Positions 1 through 12,684 of a stretch of DNA of 64,000 bases are shown in pieces. A model generated the notes under the pieces. The model did no database searches and was not told the origin of the DNA. It was given only the letters and a program-made list of their open reading frames with translations. The position numbers were made by a program, and so were the translations under genes. Source of the stretch: Tilletiaria anomala UBC 951 (taxonomy: Eukaryota; Basidiomycota; Exobasidiomycetes; Georgefischeriales; Tilletiariaceae); NCBI RefSeq assembly GCF_000711695.1, contig NW_013546922.1:1-64000 (forward strand), in the 5' to 3' direction. Numbering within the stretch: the first letter of the stretch is position 1; each line of letters begins with the position of its first letter.

Positions 1-102
1 TTCACGTTCATAATCCTCAACTTCCTGATTCCCGAAACGCTCGCTAGCAATATGCTCTCCCGTCGCACTCGCGGGCCGAGAAAGGGGACAGGCAGGCCTC
101 AT
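1..102 (-). CDS. Possible 5' end of a gene running off the left edge
   Basis: On the minus strand an ATG at 102 opens a frame of 34 codons that stays open to the window edge. It begins MRPACPLSRP and ends in an acidic stretch with NQEVEDYERE, which looks more like real protein than chance sequence. Nothing else supports it and no family is recognisable. It could equally be a chance open frame. Confidence 0.22.
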   Translation of the reverse strand, partial: MRPACPLSRPASATGEHIASERFGNQEVEDYERE

Positions 103-809
103 CTAAGGACTAAGGGAGAGTTGATTGCGGAGGGTTTGACAGACAGGAGCGCTGCGCTCATGGGTTTCCTCGGGCCTTTCTGCATAGGTTTGGGAGAGCC
201 CATTGTGTTGGACATCAACCTGCATATCGGTTTGGTCTACGGTAATCATGAGCTGGCAACTCGTTCAACCGATCATCAAGGACTGTGCGTCCACTGATCA
301 CGGTTTCCCTCTTCTCACTTCTGACATCGTAACAGAACATATACGGAGTTCATCATGCTTTCTGCGACATCTTCGTTTGCGCCAACATGTACTCTATGAG
401 TATTCGAAAAGTTATTAGTTTGCCTCGTTCTCGCTGGACGACTCGCATAAGGACTCGGCGAGGGATACATCCTCGCCAATCATTCTGACGTATTTCGTTG
501 GTAGTATTCCGCATTGGCTCTGAACATGCGCTCATGTCAGATTTGAGTGCTGCTGACGGCTCGAACTCTGTTCGGAAAGCAGAGAAAGCAGCCCAAACTC
601 ATGATTCTCGGAGCATTTCATGCGGGATCGTGCGCCATCAAGTTTGCTTCACGACGGTCTCTCAGATCAAACGCACCCGCACCGGAAATGATGCACGCCA
701 TTTTGCTGATATCATTCCCCCGAACGCATCGCTTAGCATAACTAAGCCCGAAGCCGAGATATGATGGACATCACCTATTGTGCAGTTTAAAATACATGGC
801 ACGTCATAT
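103..809. other. Intergenic region downstream of PRE2
   Basis: About 700 bases to the left of the PRE2 stop codon. Open frames on both strands are short and lack convincing splice sites or family signatures. I see no gene, repeat or RNA here. It presumably holds the PRE2 3' UTR and terminator. Confidence 0.5.
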
Positions 810-2181
810 TCACGCCTGCTGAGGCTGGGTCTGGGCAGTGAGGGTTTTCTCGTTGGTCAATGCTGCGCCCTGGTGGGGAATGGGAAGCTCAATGGTGGAA
901 GACTTGTCCTGTGTCCTTGCGTCCCAGCCATAAGGTTCGCCTGTCGAGCCAGGTGCGTCTCCTGACCCATTATAATGAAGCTCGGTGGCATTGTAGTTCG
1001 CGATGAACTCCCAGCCACTCTCCTTGACGTGGTATACGTTGATAGTCTGTGAGTGGGAGGCAGGTCGGGATCAGTGATGAGAAGCAGTCGTGAAATTGAT
1101 AGGAATCTCGAGTCTCACGTTACCAGAGTACGCGTCTGCAGACCAGTGAATGCAACAGGTGAGTCAACTGAATCACCAAAGACCTTTTTCAGCCGAAAAG
1201 GGCTCACCTCTGTGGGTTGCAGCATAAATGCTTCGTCTAGCCAACTCCTGGGCTTCCTCAACACTCAGGTCCCAATGGTAACCCTGGTCAAGGACTCCGT
1301 ACGCAAATGTGGAGCCTGAGCCAACTGAAAAGACGTCTCCCTTCAGTCGCGACCCATCTGAATCGACATAAAATAGCGCAGGGCCCTAAGAAGGTCAAGA
1401 CGGGTCAGCGAATCAAAAGCCTACTTGAGAGGTAGCCCTGCCACGAACCGTCTTGTCCCATCCGCAAATCATGGTGCCCATGCTCAGTCCCATCCCCTTG
1501 TAGCCATAGACCAGATTGCTGAGGTACTTGGAAGCGGCTGCAACAGAGATCCGCTCCTTGTTCCTAAGCTCATGCAGACGACATTGCGTGCCGAGGTATT
1601 TCTCCCAATAGTAGCAATCTGTCAAGTGTTTCAATATCAGCATATTGATTCAAATCATGGAAGCTCCAATCACCCACCAGCCGCACCCCCCGCCATCGTG
1701 CCGAGAAGGTAGGGGTTGATCTCGATAACCTTTTTGACCGAGCCAGACGCAATGTAACTGTAGGGGAAATACGCGACACACCATCAGGACTGCATTTTCC
1801 AAGCGGCCAATCACCATTCACTCACGACCCTGCTGTAGCTCGCGAATCAACTGCAACAATTATACCACCTTGAAAGCGAAAAGCGAGGGTTGTCGTACCG
1901 TGCTGCATCTTGATCCTTGCGTTAGCGTTCGAAGAGTCGACATCTGTGTACTGTGCCAAGAAGCCGGCAGGCTGGACATGTGGCGGAAGCGCGATACAAA
2001 GCAGCACATTTCGCAGTCTCAGAAACCGGAACGAAAAGTCAGAATGGACCCGGACTCGATCTCAACTCACGTCGTGGGCTGGAATGCTGAAGCTTTGTGT
2101 GGCTTCTGGTCCGGACAGAAGCTCTGGCTGGCGGTGCAAGGAAGCGCTTTGGGGCGCCAGCTGGTTGAGGATTGCGTTCAT
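810..2181 (-). CDS. PRE2: 20S proteasome subunit beta type-5 (chymotrypsin-like)
   Basis: Catalytic beta5 subunit of the 20S core particle, which carries the chymotrypsin-like activity. The gene has six exons on the minus strand. Exon 1 (2181-2071) encodes 37 residues from [10 protein letters not shown] to FSIPAHD and splices in phase 0 to [10 protein letters not shown] (exon 2 starts at 1971). The propeptide ends in HG before the catalytic threonine of [13 protein letters not shown], followed by [11 protein letters not shown]. Later exons read [53 protein letters not shown], then [15 protein letters not shown], and finally [19 protein letters not shown]. This is the full family order. The C-terminal tail after the beta fold is Gln/Thr-rich and longer than in yeast. 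The match to yeast Pre2 is clear; exact intron borders are read from GT/AG sites and frame. Confidence 0.93.
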
Positions 2182-2976
2182 GGCGATGGCAGGCGTGAGA
2201 CACCTTTCAACTTATTCAAGCGCTCCGTTTATCCTGGTTGGATCCCAAAACGATGTCCTCCGATGAGCTTTCGGTTGAGGATACATGTGAAAGTTGTAAC
2301 CGCAGGCAATCTCGGGTTGGCTAATAGCCAACCATGCCTTTTGGGTCGTGGACACGCTTACGCGACTTGCGTGGCCTCTCTGGCCATTTGACACGCCATT
2401 CTCGGCCGAGACACGACCAAATGGTTTTTACATCTACTTGTACACCTTGAGCTTAAGCGGGTGCGGGCGGCTCGCACTTACCTCTGGAGCGTGGCCACGT
2501 TTGGGAGAGGTGAGGCAGTGGGCCCCAATCAGTTCTCACTACTCTGTTCCTTCAAGGCTCAACGTGGACCCAACCACTCAACAGGGAACGGTGGTGCTAA
2601 CGGAGCATACCAACACCTCAATGACCAAGGTCCAATGAATACTTCCATCGCGCTGTCCGCACCCGGCCCACCTTGTATAGCGCAGCGCCTCGATTCTAAG
2701 GTAGACAGAGCACTCAAAATGTTTTCGTCAGTTGTCTGCATGTGAGGAGTCACCCTGTGACATTCAAACCAGGAAGTTACTTTGTGTTTGCGCTGCACTT
2801 AGCTTGGTTATAGTGCCTTTGCATCCGCTCGCTGTCACGGGCCTGGGGTTTGCAGTGTGTGCATAGCAGGAAGCGACCGTTCCAATGCGATCATTGAAGA
2901 ATGTAACGAGTGGAAAGGCCCGGAACGAACAAAATCGAGAAAGGAGAGCGTGCCAGAAGTCGTACATGCACAAGTC
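2182..2976. other. Intergenic region upstream of PRE2
   Basis: About 800 bases between the PRE2 start codon and the next minus-strand stop. It should hold the PRE2 promoter. I see no convincing gene; overlapping open frames on both strands lack family motifs. I did not find an obvious copy of the yeast proteasome element GGTGGCAAA. Confidence 0.45.
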
Positions 2977-3931
2977 TCATGGCCGAGTGATCTCGCGAAT
3001 GATGCTGAAGAGTTGTCTCATGTATTCATCTGTCAATTCCGGTCGCACGAAAGCCTCCGATGCGAAGTGACTAATCGGAGTTTACCATCTAGCAGATTTG
3101 CATGCACGCCACAAATGGGCAATACGTGTAGCCGGAAGGCGAAGCGCATAACCTCGATCTGTGGCGCAAGACTTTTGCGCACGTTGCCCATATAGACGAT
3201 CGACGGTATAAAGCGCGGGGTGTTGTAGGAAGCAACATTCACGCATTGTGAGGTAGGCTGGTAGCAGCTATCCTGGTATTCCACCTTGGTGCGCGGGGTA
3301 ATCATTTCTTCACATCCTTCTGTAGACGTTTCCGTGGCAAAGCGCTCTATGTCCCTCCCCAAGGGCGCGTTGGCAGACTCCATGTCCCGGCTGTAGATTT
3401 CATTCGCCCGGTGACTTGCTGTTCGAGGGCTCCAGCATGGCCGAGAAGAGTCTCCCGGCTGACTCAAAGAATGCTGTGCTTCTGTGACTCAAAATGTTGT
3501 CTGACGCCTACGCTTAGGACCCCAACGGCTGGTACAATTCTCATTCGCGGATCCTGGTTCTTTGATGTGATCGATCGAGCAAGGTGCATAGTGTTATTGA
3601 AAATGATACATCCTCGCATGGAGCGGGAGCAGTAGTCGAAGGCGTAAAGTGTCGCTGCTCGACTTGTTTAGAAGCCGTTGCACCCCAAGGCTATCAACGC
3701 TAAACTTGTGTTAAATGTGCTTGTTTGAACTGGGCCAGAAAGCGGTGCGTGAGTTCGTGAGGGACTGAGAAATTCCCTTGATAACCAACCGGTCTCGTTA
3801 TACAAAGGCGGAATACTTGCCAGGTACCACAGCTCGTTCCCGCAGAGAGGGCAGTGAGCATGAGTAGCGAGGTCATATGCAGCATGGTGCATCTCCAACT
3901 TGCTGCCCGGAACAAAGCTGGCGTCCTGCAT
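2977..3931 (-). CDS. Putative multi-exon gene of unknown function
   Basis: Several adjoining minus-strand frames look coding. The last exon ends in a segment reading FVRPELTDEYMRQLFSII and stops at 2977. The exon before it (about 3460-3150) contains RDIERFATETSTEGCEE, VEYQDSCYQPTSQCVNV and NTPRFIPSIVYMGN. An upstream frame contains SKNQDPRMRIVPAVGVLS. A possible first exon starts at the ATG at 3931 with MQDASFVPGSK and a CPLCGNELWYL segment. GT/AG sites in matching phase exist between the last three pieces (for example GTAGGC to GAGTCAG). The first exon's donor would be GCAAGT, which is rare. I do not recognise the family. The last two exons are the best supported; the 5' end is a guess. Confidence 0.33.
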
Positions 3932-4839
3932 TTTGATGTTTCGCCGTAGGTTTCTGCGGCTGTCAAGACTTAAGTTTCCCTCGAATTTTGACTTTCCATC
4001 GTGGGAGTTGGACTACAAGGCGCAGCTCGAGCAGGTACACAAAGTGCGCCACGCGTGATCGGCGCCGTACAAACCCCGGGCTGTTCCCTTTGAGTCGTGG
4101 CCTATGTCGCGTTTAGAAATCTCGAAGCTGTTCCCACATCTATTTTTGTTTTGTTCAAGCATAGCAACCCATATTCTTATTAATGATGCCGCCTGAGATA
4201 TCAGCCCTGGAGATAGCACATCCTTACATATTCCGTGAACCGGAACTCTTTCTGAGATGTTGGAATGTGCCTTGAAGTAGTGTCTCCTCTCTGCTTTCTC
4301 CCCAGCACTGTTTTGGTCGCTTGACTGATGTTGCATCAGTCGATGTGGTACTAGGCGGCCAGAATGGGATCGAGGACTGGCACATGAGGCGGTGAGGCCA
4401 TCTCTATGGGGATGGTCAATGGTTTGGAGGTCTGAGTTCTGGGTGCTTTGTTGGAAGAGCAGCATTAAACGGCAAGACTGAGTTCTTTCTTTCCAAATAA
4501 AACAATAAAGAAAATGATATGGTGGGTCAGATTTGGACTCCTCAGTATTCCTTTCGGTGCAACCAGTTATTATATAACGAATGGGAACGACCATGTGGGA
4601 CTCGAATCCACTCGATGTGGAGCCACCAATAGCAAGTCGGAACCTCTTAAGAGCTCAGAGGTGGGGTTTACGTTCTACCTTTAGCTCACTTTCACCAAGG
4701 ACAGGTACATCGTCCCCCGCACTTTGACTCGTCTCATTATCCGCAAAAATCAGCGGGTCGCAGTTCAAACGTGCGGTGGTTGATTACTGGTGCGTCTTCT
4801 TCGCCGAAAGCGCAACGGCGAGCGTCCATTTTGCAGGCG
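3932..4839. other. Intergenic region upstream of the OPT gene
   Basis: Holds an open minus-strand frame of 193 codons (4013-4594) with no family features, and a tRNA T-arm-like sequence near 4597 that lacks a matching acceptor stem. Presumed promoter of the downstream transporter. Confidence 0.45.
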
Positions 4840-7800
4840 ATGGCAGATCGCCCGGGAGCGCCGAGCTCCGCGACCGGCATCCCCTTTACACCTCTGTGCA
4901 ACCGCATGCTCGATAGCAGCGGCGCTTCATCGATGACCATTCCAGATGGACTCCCAAGTTTGAGAAGCAATGGAGTGAATGATATCAGTAGCGGAAACAG
5001 CACACGAAAGCAAGGCTATGGCCGCGGCTACGAAGATGACGACGAGGGAGAAGGCGAGGACATTGAGCTGAATCGGCTCTTACCCGAGCGTAGCCGGAGC
5101 CGGCTTTCACTCGACACCATCGAGGGAGGCTATGGTCGCTCCCCACGGACGCTGGACGAGGGTAAAAGTGGATTTGCTACTGATGACGATGACGACAGCG
5201 ATGATCCAATGATCCTCGTGTCCAAAGCGGTACCCGAAACGGACGATCCGACACTTCCGGCGCTTACTGTCCGCGTCATCTTGATCGGAAGTGTGCTCTG
5301 CGTGGTGGGAGCTGCGATCAGCCAGGTGAGCAGTGCTTAAAGCCAATTTAATGAAGAGGTCCAGATTCTCATGTTCCATGCTCTTGTCCTGCAGCTGTTC
5401 TTCTACAAATCCAATTCGTGAGCATTGCTTCCGAAGCTCTTGCTTTGCGGAAATATACTGACCCCTTGCTTCAGGCCATCATTTTCGGCGTACTTCGTCA
5501 TTCTCATCTCTCTTCCGATCGGGAGATGGCTCGCCAAGGTGATGCCTGCATGGAGGGTCATCGTGCCCATTATTGGCGAGTTCAGTCTCAACCCAGGCCC
5601 GTTCTCCATCAAGTGCGCATTCTCTTGCGATTGAAAGCAGTAGCTTGGCTCCTACGATAGCATATCTGAAGGTGCATTCCATTTTTCTTTCAGGGAGCAT
5701 CTCCTCATCGCGGTGCTTGTCACATCGGGCGCAACGAGTGCCTACGCGTCCGACATTATCAACATACAGGAGCTCTTTTTCAAACAGCATATGAGCACCG
5801 CCTCGTCGCTTGTCCTGCTCCTCACCACTCAGACTCTTGGCTTTGGCTTCGCGGGCATCGTGCACAACATCCTTGTCAAGCCAGTCGCGATGATATACCC
5901 CAGCAGCCTGGTCACGACCAGCTTGTTTCACACATTGCATGGGCAGGGGTCGAAGTTGACGACCGTCCGACTCCGATTCTTCATCATCATTTTCGTTGCA
6001 ATCTTCGTAGGTGTAGCGGTGATGACGTACTGCTCTAGGAACAGCTTTATGTGACTGATTTTCTTGTCTACTTGCGCGAACAACCGCAGATCTACCAATT
6101 CATTCCGACACTCATCATCCCCTCTCTCTCAAGCATTGCTCTTCTCTGCTTGGTTGACAACAGAAATCCGACATTCCGAGTGCTCTCGAGTGGTTACAAA
6201 GGGTTTGGACTGCTCAATTTTAGCCTCGACTGGAATGCGATCGGAACTAGCGGCCCGCTCTTTCAACCTTGGGTATGTCTTGTCTCGTAAGCTGATAAAC
6301 CGAGGCTAGGGACTGATGACATGCCTCTGATTGTACGTCATGACTCAAGTGGGGTAAATCGCACCATTCCAATCGCAGCTTTTACTTGGGGTTTCTTTCC
6401 TAACACACGCGTTATTTCAAATACAGCCGCATGCAATTTTTACGCAGGAATTGCAGGAATGATGTACATCGTCACGCCTATCCTCTACTTTTTCAACTTC
6501 TGGGACGCGAAGCGGTTCCCGTCACCCGTCGGCCCTGATTTGTTCAACTCAACGTTCCATAAGTTCGAAGTCAACACCATTTTGACTTCAGACAATTCGC
6601 TTGACCCTGCAAAATGGTTGGCGGCAAAGCCACTCCTCTTGACACCCTTCTGTATGTTTGGTGGCACCGACTGCTTTCCTTTTCTTCTCTGTTCTAGTGC
6701 TGATGTGATGGTTCTTTAGTCGCTTTGACTTACGGGCTGAGTGTGAGCCCCAACCAAAGTGCACATGTATCACCCCAGGGAACTGACTTGACTCACATTC
6801 GCAGTTTGCAATTTTGACATCGATGGTGAGTAAAGGAAGTTGGCTTTTCCATGGCTAGCTGCAATCTGAAACACGATCTCTTTGGCGTAGATCACACACG
6901 TTTACCTGTGGCATAGCAAGGACATCAAGCGTGCTCTCTTTTATCCGCATTACGACGATGCCCACAATCGCCTCATGATGGCCTACCACAATGTGCCCAC
7001 ATCGTGGTACCTCACCGTCCTAGGACTTTCGATGACGGGCTCCATCTGGCTAGTCGCCACCCATGATGAATTGCAGCTTCCAATCTGGGGTTTGCTGCTC
7101 GCCACCTGCATCGGATTCGCCTTCCTCGTACCCGTCGGTGTGCTCAAGGCTGTTAGCGACACATCGATAGGTCTCAATGTCATCACTGAGTGAGAATTGC
7201 ACTCGCTCTAGTTCTATCCCACCTTTTACTGACCCTGCATTCAACCATTTCGTTAGGTTTGTCGCTGGCTTTTTCATTCCAGGGAAGCCGATTGCGAGTG
7301 AGTGCATTTTGCGAACGCGTATCCGCACAAGTGCCAATGACGGCTGAACGCCGCTTACCTGGTACTTTCAGACGTCCTCTTCAAAGCACAGGGTTACTTA
7401 AGCATGTCCCGTAAGTGATGTTGCGATTGCCCTGAGAATATGTCACACTGTCCCACTAAAGCACCAATCTCCCTCTAGAAGCATTGGATCTCGTCAGCGA
7501 TCTCAAGCTTGCGCACTACATGAGTGCGTAATCACACCGTGATTTCGCTTGCGATATATTACTCACGCATTCGTCTCTTCCAATCAGAAATCCCGCCGAA
7601 GCACATGTTCATCACCCAGATTTTGGGAACAGTCATTGGTGGGTCCAAGTCGATGCTGTTTACACGCGCAGGACTTAAGAGACTCGTTGAACGCAGGTTG
7701 CTGCGTGAATTTAATCGTGGTTAACATCGTCCTCTCCCCGAAAAGCGGATATCGAGCTTTCTTGGACGGGTCAAAAGTTGACCCGACCGGTCAGTGGGAT

Positions 7801-8466
7801 GGGCGAAAGGTGCGGGTTTCCAATGGCTCCCACTGCCGGAGGAGGGGGCACTTATATGCTTTCCATTTCCGTGGCAGGTGCACATCTTCTACTCGGCAAG
7901 TGTGATTTGGGGCGTCGTAGGGCCAGCACAATTCTTTACCGGGAAATATTCGATTTGTGAGTCTTCCGCGTCACGGGCTCCAGCTTGTTCAGAAGCAAAG
8001 CTCATCACCCTCTCGCACAGTGTATTGGGGTTTCCTTGCAGGTCTGGTTCTGCCCATCATCCCCTGGCTGCTCCACAAGCGCTGGGGCCGTAAGCTGCCA
8101 TTTCGTCGGGTGGCCTTTCCCATTCTTCTTCACGCAGCGGCTGGCCCACCACAGATTCCGACCAACGTGAGCACATTCCTTTTTTTCTTCCCTTCTGTAC
8201 CCAACCCTCTGACTGTCGCCTTACTTCGCAGATCATTACGTCCGGCTTCATTGCAGCATGGCTGTCCCAAAAATACGCGCGTGAGAAACACCCAAGGTGG
8301 TTCGAGCGCTTCAACTACGTCTTGAGTGCAGCGCTGGACGCTGGATCAAGCATCAATGCCTTGTGCTGCTTCCTGCTCTCCATCACTGTCCTGAAAATGT
8401 TTGCAATGCCGCATTGGGCAGGCAACCCTGTCCGCGACAGCGAGCACTGCACACCAGCGAACTGAA
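4840..8466 (+). CDS. Oligopeptide transporter (OPT family)
   Basis: Polytopic membrane protein of the OPT family, which imports small peptides (or, in related clades, metal chelates) by proton symport. The ATG at 4840 (MADRPGAPSS) is the first in frame. An acidic cytosolic N-terminus with DDDEGEGEDIELNRLLPE and DDDDDSDD tracts precedes the first membrane span (TVRVILIGSVLCVVGAAISQ). Family hallmarks follow: the motif SLNPGPFSIKEH, then SDIINIQELFF, GFGFAGIVHN, AGIAGMMYIVTPILYFFNFWDAK, LFYPHYDDAHNRLM, IPPKHMFITQILGTVIG and WLLHKRWGRKLPF. The frame is broken by roughly fifteen small introns, far more than in any neighbour. It ends NPVRDSEHCTPAN before TGA. The family assignment is firm; substrate specificity cannot be read. 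It is convergent with CTR9, about 180 bases away. Confidence 0.9.
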
Positions 8467-8645
8467 TGCAGGAAGACATTCCCAGTAGCAAGATACAATG
8501 CCTCTTTGCCAGACATGCATATATCATCATAGACGCAAAACAGTAGTGTAAGCCTTTCGTATTTGATATAGAGAGGCCCTTATCGCGTAAAAGTAGAGAT
8601 GCACTGTGGACGCGTGCGGACGTGTATTGCGTTTGCTTCACTCCC

Positions 8646-11600
8646 TTAGGCCTCTTCATCAGAGTCGATGAGGTCATCTTCATCGAAACTGAAATTCAAA
8701 TAAAAAGTCGGCGCCAACACTTTCGAAATACATTGTTAGGCCTGGAAACACTCACATTTGAGGCTTGCCGCGCTTTTTCTTCTTGGGTCGGGGTTCCACC
8801 TCACTATCCTCAGCGGCGTCTGACTCATCCGTGTCGGAGGTGGCCTGTCTCTTCTTCTTAATCCGCTTCTGAGATTCCTTTTTGCGCTTGAGCTTGCTTA
8901 GTGCTTTCGACGCTCGTGCAGCATCGTTGTCGACATCATTTGGTGCATCGTCATCCTCGTCCGACCCTGCTGCGCTAAACAGGGTATCGCCGCCTTCCTC
9001 ACTCTCATCGTTGACGATGCCTAAATCTTCTTCCTCATGCTGCTTCATTCTTCGGCTCTTAGAGCCACCAGACTTAGTGCGCTTTTCGTCGACAACAGCG
9101 TTGAGCACGGCCCAGTCCACCTCGTTGAGCTTCTCCTTCGCAGCCAAGCGCTTAGCCACGAGCTCTTCGGCTTTGCGGATCTGCTCAGCTTCGCGCTCCG
9201 CACGCAGCTTCTCCTTCAGAGCCTCCTTCTCAGCGAGCAACGCCTCCGCCTCTTCGCGAGCGGCGTTGACGGTCGCCTCGTATGCCTTCTGCTCCGAAAG
9301 GACCTCTTCACTCTGGGCTAGCAGCTTATTCTCGCCGTATTGGATGCGCTGCTCAACGAGGTCGGCAGTGATGTGAGACAGCTGATGCTTCTGGGCGATG
9401 GGAAGGAGATCGGTAAAAAGCGACAACGCAAGCTTGAGCCCATCGGCCGCCTTTGATATCTCGTCGCTGCTACGCTTGTCGGGCTTGAGATTGTGAAGCA
9501 TCTGCAACAGTTGCTGCCGAGTGACAGCCTCATTGTAGCGGATCCAGCTGCATTCTAAGAGGGATGACGAGTCACCGCGAGCGTCCAGCTTTTTCCTCGC
9601 CTGATCCAAGTAGTCTATCGAGCGCCAGAGATGCAGTGGGATCTTAAATGAAATGCCTTTCGCATACTCGGCACGCGCGAGATTCTGCAGCAACGACGGA
9701 TTGCCGTCTGGGTGAAACTTGGAAGCAGCAAGTTCGTACTATTAGCCCAAGCAGGACAACCGTCAGCATATTAGACTTCATAGCGATCTCAACTTCGACT
9801 TTTTGCTTTAGGCACTCACAACCTGGATTGCCCTATCGAACTCGTCTTTGATCATGAACGCATGGCCCTGGCAGATGTAGACGCTCGAATCCTCACGTAC
9901 GTCGCGAAGCTTGCCCAAGACGGCGATGGCCTCATCGGCCGATTTTTTGCGGCGCTCCTCTGCTCGTTGGTCCGATGCGGCCTGCGCGATGCCCGCCGAG
10001 AGCTGCCGCTCCGCCGTCGCCTCGCCGAGCGCATCCTCAGCAAGCAGGATAGCCATGCCTTGCGCGGCGAACGCATTGAGCTTGTCCGCCTGCAGCGCTC
10101 GGTCGAAGAGGTCAATGGCACGGTACAGCGCCTTGGTTCGCTCAGCTTTCGGGTCCGGGCCTGGCTTGCCGTGCACGTGCGCTTGATAGTAGGCCCACCC
10201 AAGCGCAGCAAGATACGGAGCATCCTGCTGCCCTTTTGTCTGAATGCTTTTGGCATCTGTCTTGGATCCGAATGACTTCGCGCCAGCTGGTGTAGGGCCT
10301 TGGAAGACCTCCGCAAGAAACTCCTTGACGCTTGTCCACTCTGTCTTGGGTGACCCGGGCAGCTGGCCAGCTCGGAAGATGGCATAGCTGAGCCGCGCAT
10401 CAAAGTTGGTATTATCGCTCGCCAAGACCTCCTTGAAAAGTGCCTCTGCAGCGGCCGCGCCACCACTCTTCTCTCCAGTCACGTGCAGCAGCGCCAGACG
10501 AACTTTCGCGTCGAGGTACTCAGGGTGCGCAGCGAGCACCGTCTGGTACGCTTGCTCTGCCTTGCTTGGGTCGGTGAGCTCGCAGACGCGCGCAAAGTTG
10601 TACAGCGAGACAACGCGCACGGCTTCCGCTGCGGCCGACTCGGGCGAGCCAGCGGGGATCTTGGAGGCTGCAACAAGGGCTCCCTGAAGCTCAGCGATCG
10701 CATGGTCGAGCAAGTTCGCTCGCTCAGAGCCCTCAGAGCTGTCCATCTCCAGTGCCCGGAGACTGAGTATGCCACCGAGATTGCTGCGCAACTGGACGCT
10801 CAGCGCGGTGTCACGCGTACTTAGCTCTTTTGCTGGCGCTTCTATAATACGCAGAGCCGCAGAATAGCAGCGCGCAGCGAGGCTCGGGTCTTGTGCGCGG
10901 ATAAAGTTGGCCATCTCGACAAAGATGAGCGGGTCGCGGGCAAGCGTCGCAATGCCTTGCAGCGCCCTAAGCCCAAGCAGCTCCTTCTTGAGGCTGGAGC
11001 GCGAAAAGTCGGATGAAGCGATGAAGAGGTTCTCGCTTTCCTCCTGCATAACGTTGGGGTGCTGGTGAGCTAGGCGCTCGCTCTCGCGCTCTGCAGCTTC
11101 GAGCAGCTTGAGCGCACGCTCCAGAAGGCTCGCAGATGTCGCCGGTTGCACATCGAGGCTGACGGCGAGGAGAATGACCTCAAGGGCATTCGAGCCGCCG
11201 GACTGAGCTTTGGGTAGGAAGCGCAACAGTGTCTTCTTTGCAGCGGGCGTGCTGCCGGTCGAGATCTGGATCTGCGCCAGTCCGACGACGGCAAGCGCGT
11301 CGGTCACCTGCAGGCCCTTGCTGTCCACAGCTGCTGCTGCCATGCTGGGGATCTGTCCTGCCTTGCTGCTTTCGTCAAGAACCATGGTGTAGTACCTTTG
11401 CGCGACGGTCCGCAACGCAATTTCTCCGCCCGGGAGGTATGACATCATGTGCAGAGCGCGCGCAAAATGCAGCTTCGCCTGGATGCCGGCTCTGGACAGC
11501 TCAGCATACTGGATGGCGTGCTCACCAAGTTTGAGTGCCGCACTGAGGTGGTTGCGCACGGTCGCCCACTCGTGGTCGTCGCCAGAGGCGAGTAGACCAG

Positions 11601-12684
11601 ACTCAATGAGCAGATCGGCCTTGGTAGTAAAGTGCGAGCAAAGCGCAACGGCCAAGATGGCGCTGCGGTTGTCGATCTTGAAGGCAGCCTGGATGTGCTT
11701 GATGCCCTCGTTATAGAGCTGATCACGCTCCTGCGCTTCTGCCTCTGGACTCGCGCAACCCTCAAGCGCCTGCGGCTGGCTGTAGAGCGCTAGGGATGAC
11801 ACGCCGAGCAGCGTGTGCGCGCTGTGCGAGCCGGGGTGGACGGCAAGGCTGCGCTGCCATGCCCGCCGCGCTTCCTCGTGCTGACCATTGCCCCAGAGAG
11901 CAAGGCCGATGCCGATGCGCGGATCGGGACCATTCCATCGCGAAGAAGGATCGCACACGTCCTCTGCGGTCTTGTTGATCTGAATGCTCACGCGCAAGGC
12001 AAGCTGGTACAACTTCAGCGCCTGGGCCCACTGCTTTTTGCGCAGGTGCAAACAGCCTTTTCCAAGGAGAGCGACAGCGTGCTGCGGGTGGTGCCGCAGG
12101 ACGAAGTCAAAGCAGGGGAGGGCCGTATCGTACTGGCCCCGCGAGAGCATGAAGATGCCTCGGTTGAGCGCGGTGAGCTGCCGATAGTATTGCATTCGCG
12201 GGTCTTTAGAACTCGCCACAGACTGCAGTACGCGCTCGGCCTGTTTGATGGCGGCATCAGCCTGCGCATGGTGGTGCGCCTTGGGCAGCTCTGTTGCCGG
12301 ATCGAGGATTTTGTAGCGGGCATCTGCGAGGATCTCTTGGGGGGCAGTCCTCGCCCTCGCAAGGGAGATGCTCGCGAGCAGGTTGTGCACCGGCACCAAG
12401 TCTGGTCCTTGACGCTCGTAAAAGTGGAGCGCCTCGTGGCAGAGGCTCTCGGCTTCCAATGGGTGGCCCTGGGTTAGGCAGTAATGGGCGATGACGCACC
12501 AGTACACGACCGGCGGGAGCTCGGTTCGCAGGACCTGCCTGACGAACTCGAAATCGACCTGCTCGTCACCTGCAGCGGCGGGTGCAGCACCGAAGAGGTT
12601 GCTCAAGTTAATGTCCAGCTCCTCCCTCCCGCCCGCGACGGGGATGGCGAGGGAGCCACCCTTGATCGCGGGTGCGGCTGACAT
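8646..12684 (-). CDS. CTR9: Paf1 complex subunit Ctr9 (TPR protein)
   Basis: Scaffold subunit of the Paf1 complex, which travels with RNA polymerase II and promotes histone modification during elongation. The first ATG in the open frame is at 12684 (MSAAPAIKGG). The long first exon (about 950 residues) is an array of TPR motifs, including EAESLCHEALHFYERQG, ALNRGIFMLSRGQYDTALPCF, ALLGKGCLHLRKKQWAQAL and IGIGLALWGNGQHEEARRAW. After an intron near 9745-9815 the TPR region continues (SKFHPDGNPSLLQNLARAEY). A charged coiled coil (EALLAEKEALKEKLRAEREA) and an acidic/basic tail with EDDDAPNDVDND and PKKKKRGKP follow. A short last exon adds FDEDDLIDSDEEA and TAA. Total is about 1300 residues, longer than yeast Ctr9. 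Repeat order and the charged tail fit the family well. Confidence 0.93.

Noticed and set aside
1870-2391. 173-codon plus-strand frame over PRE2 exon 1
   Set aside because: Antisense of PRE2 coding and intron sequence; PRE2 is unambiguous.
4013-4594. 193-codon minus-strand frame
   Set aside because: Composition is not coding-like, no ATG-proximal support, no family features.
4597-4680. tRNA-like T-arm (minus strand, GATTCGAGTCC) near 4600
   Set aside because: The T-stem has a mismatch next to the loop and no 5' acceptor strand complementary to the expected 3' strand (ATGGTCG) occurs at tRNA distance. No clear A-box arrangement.
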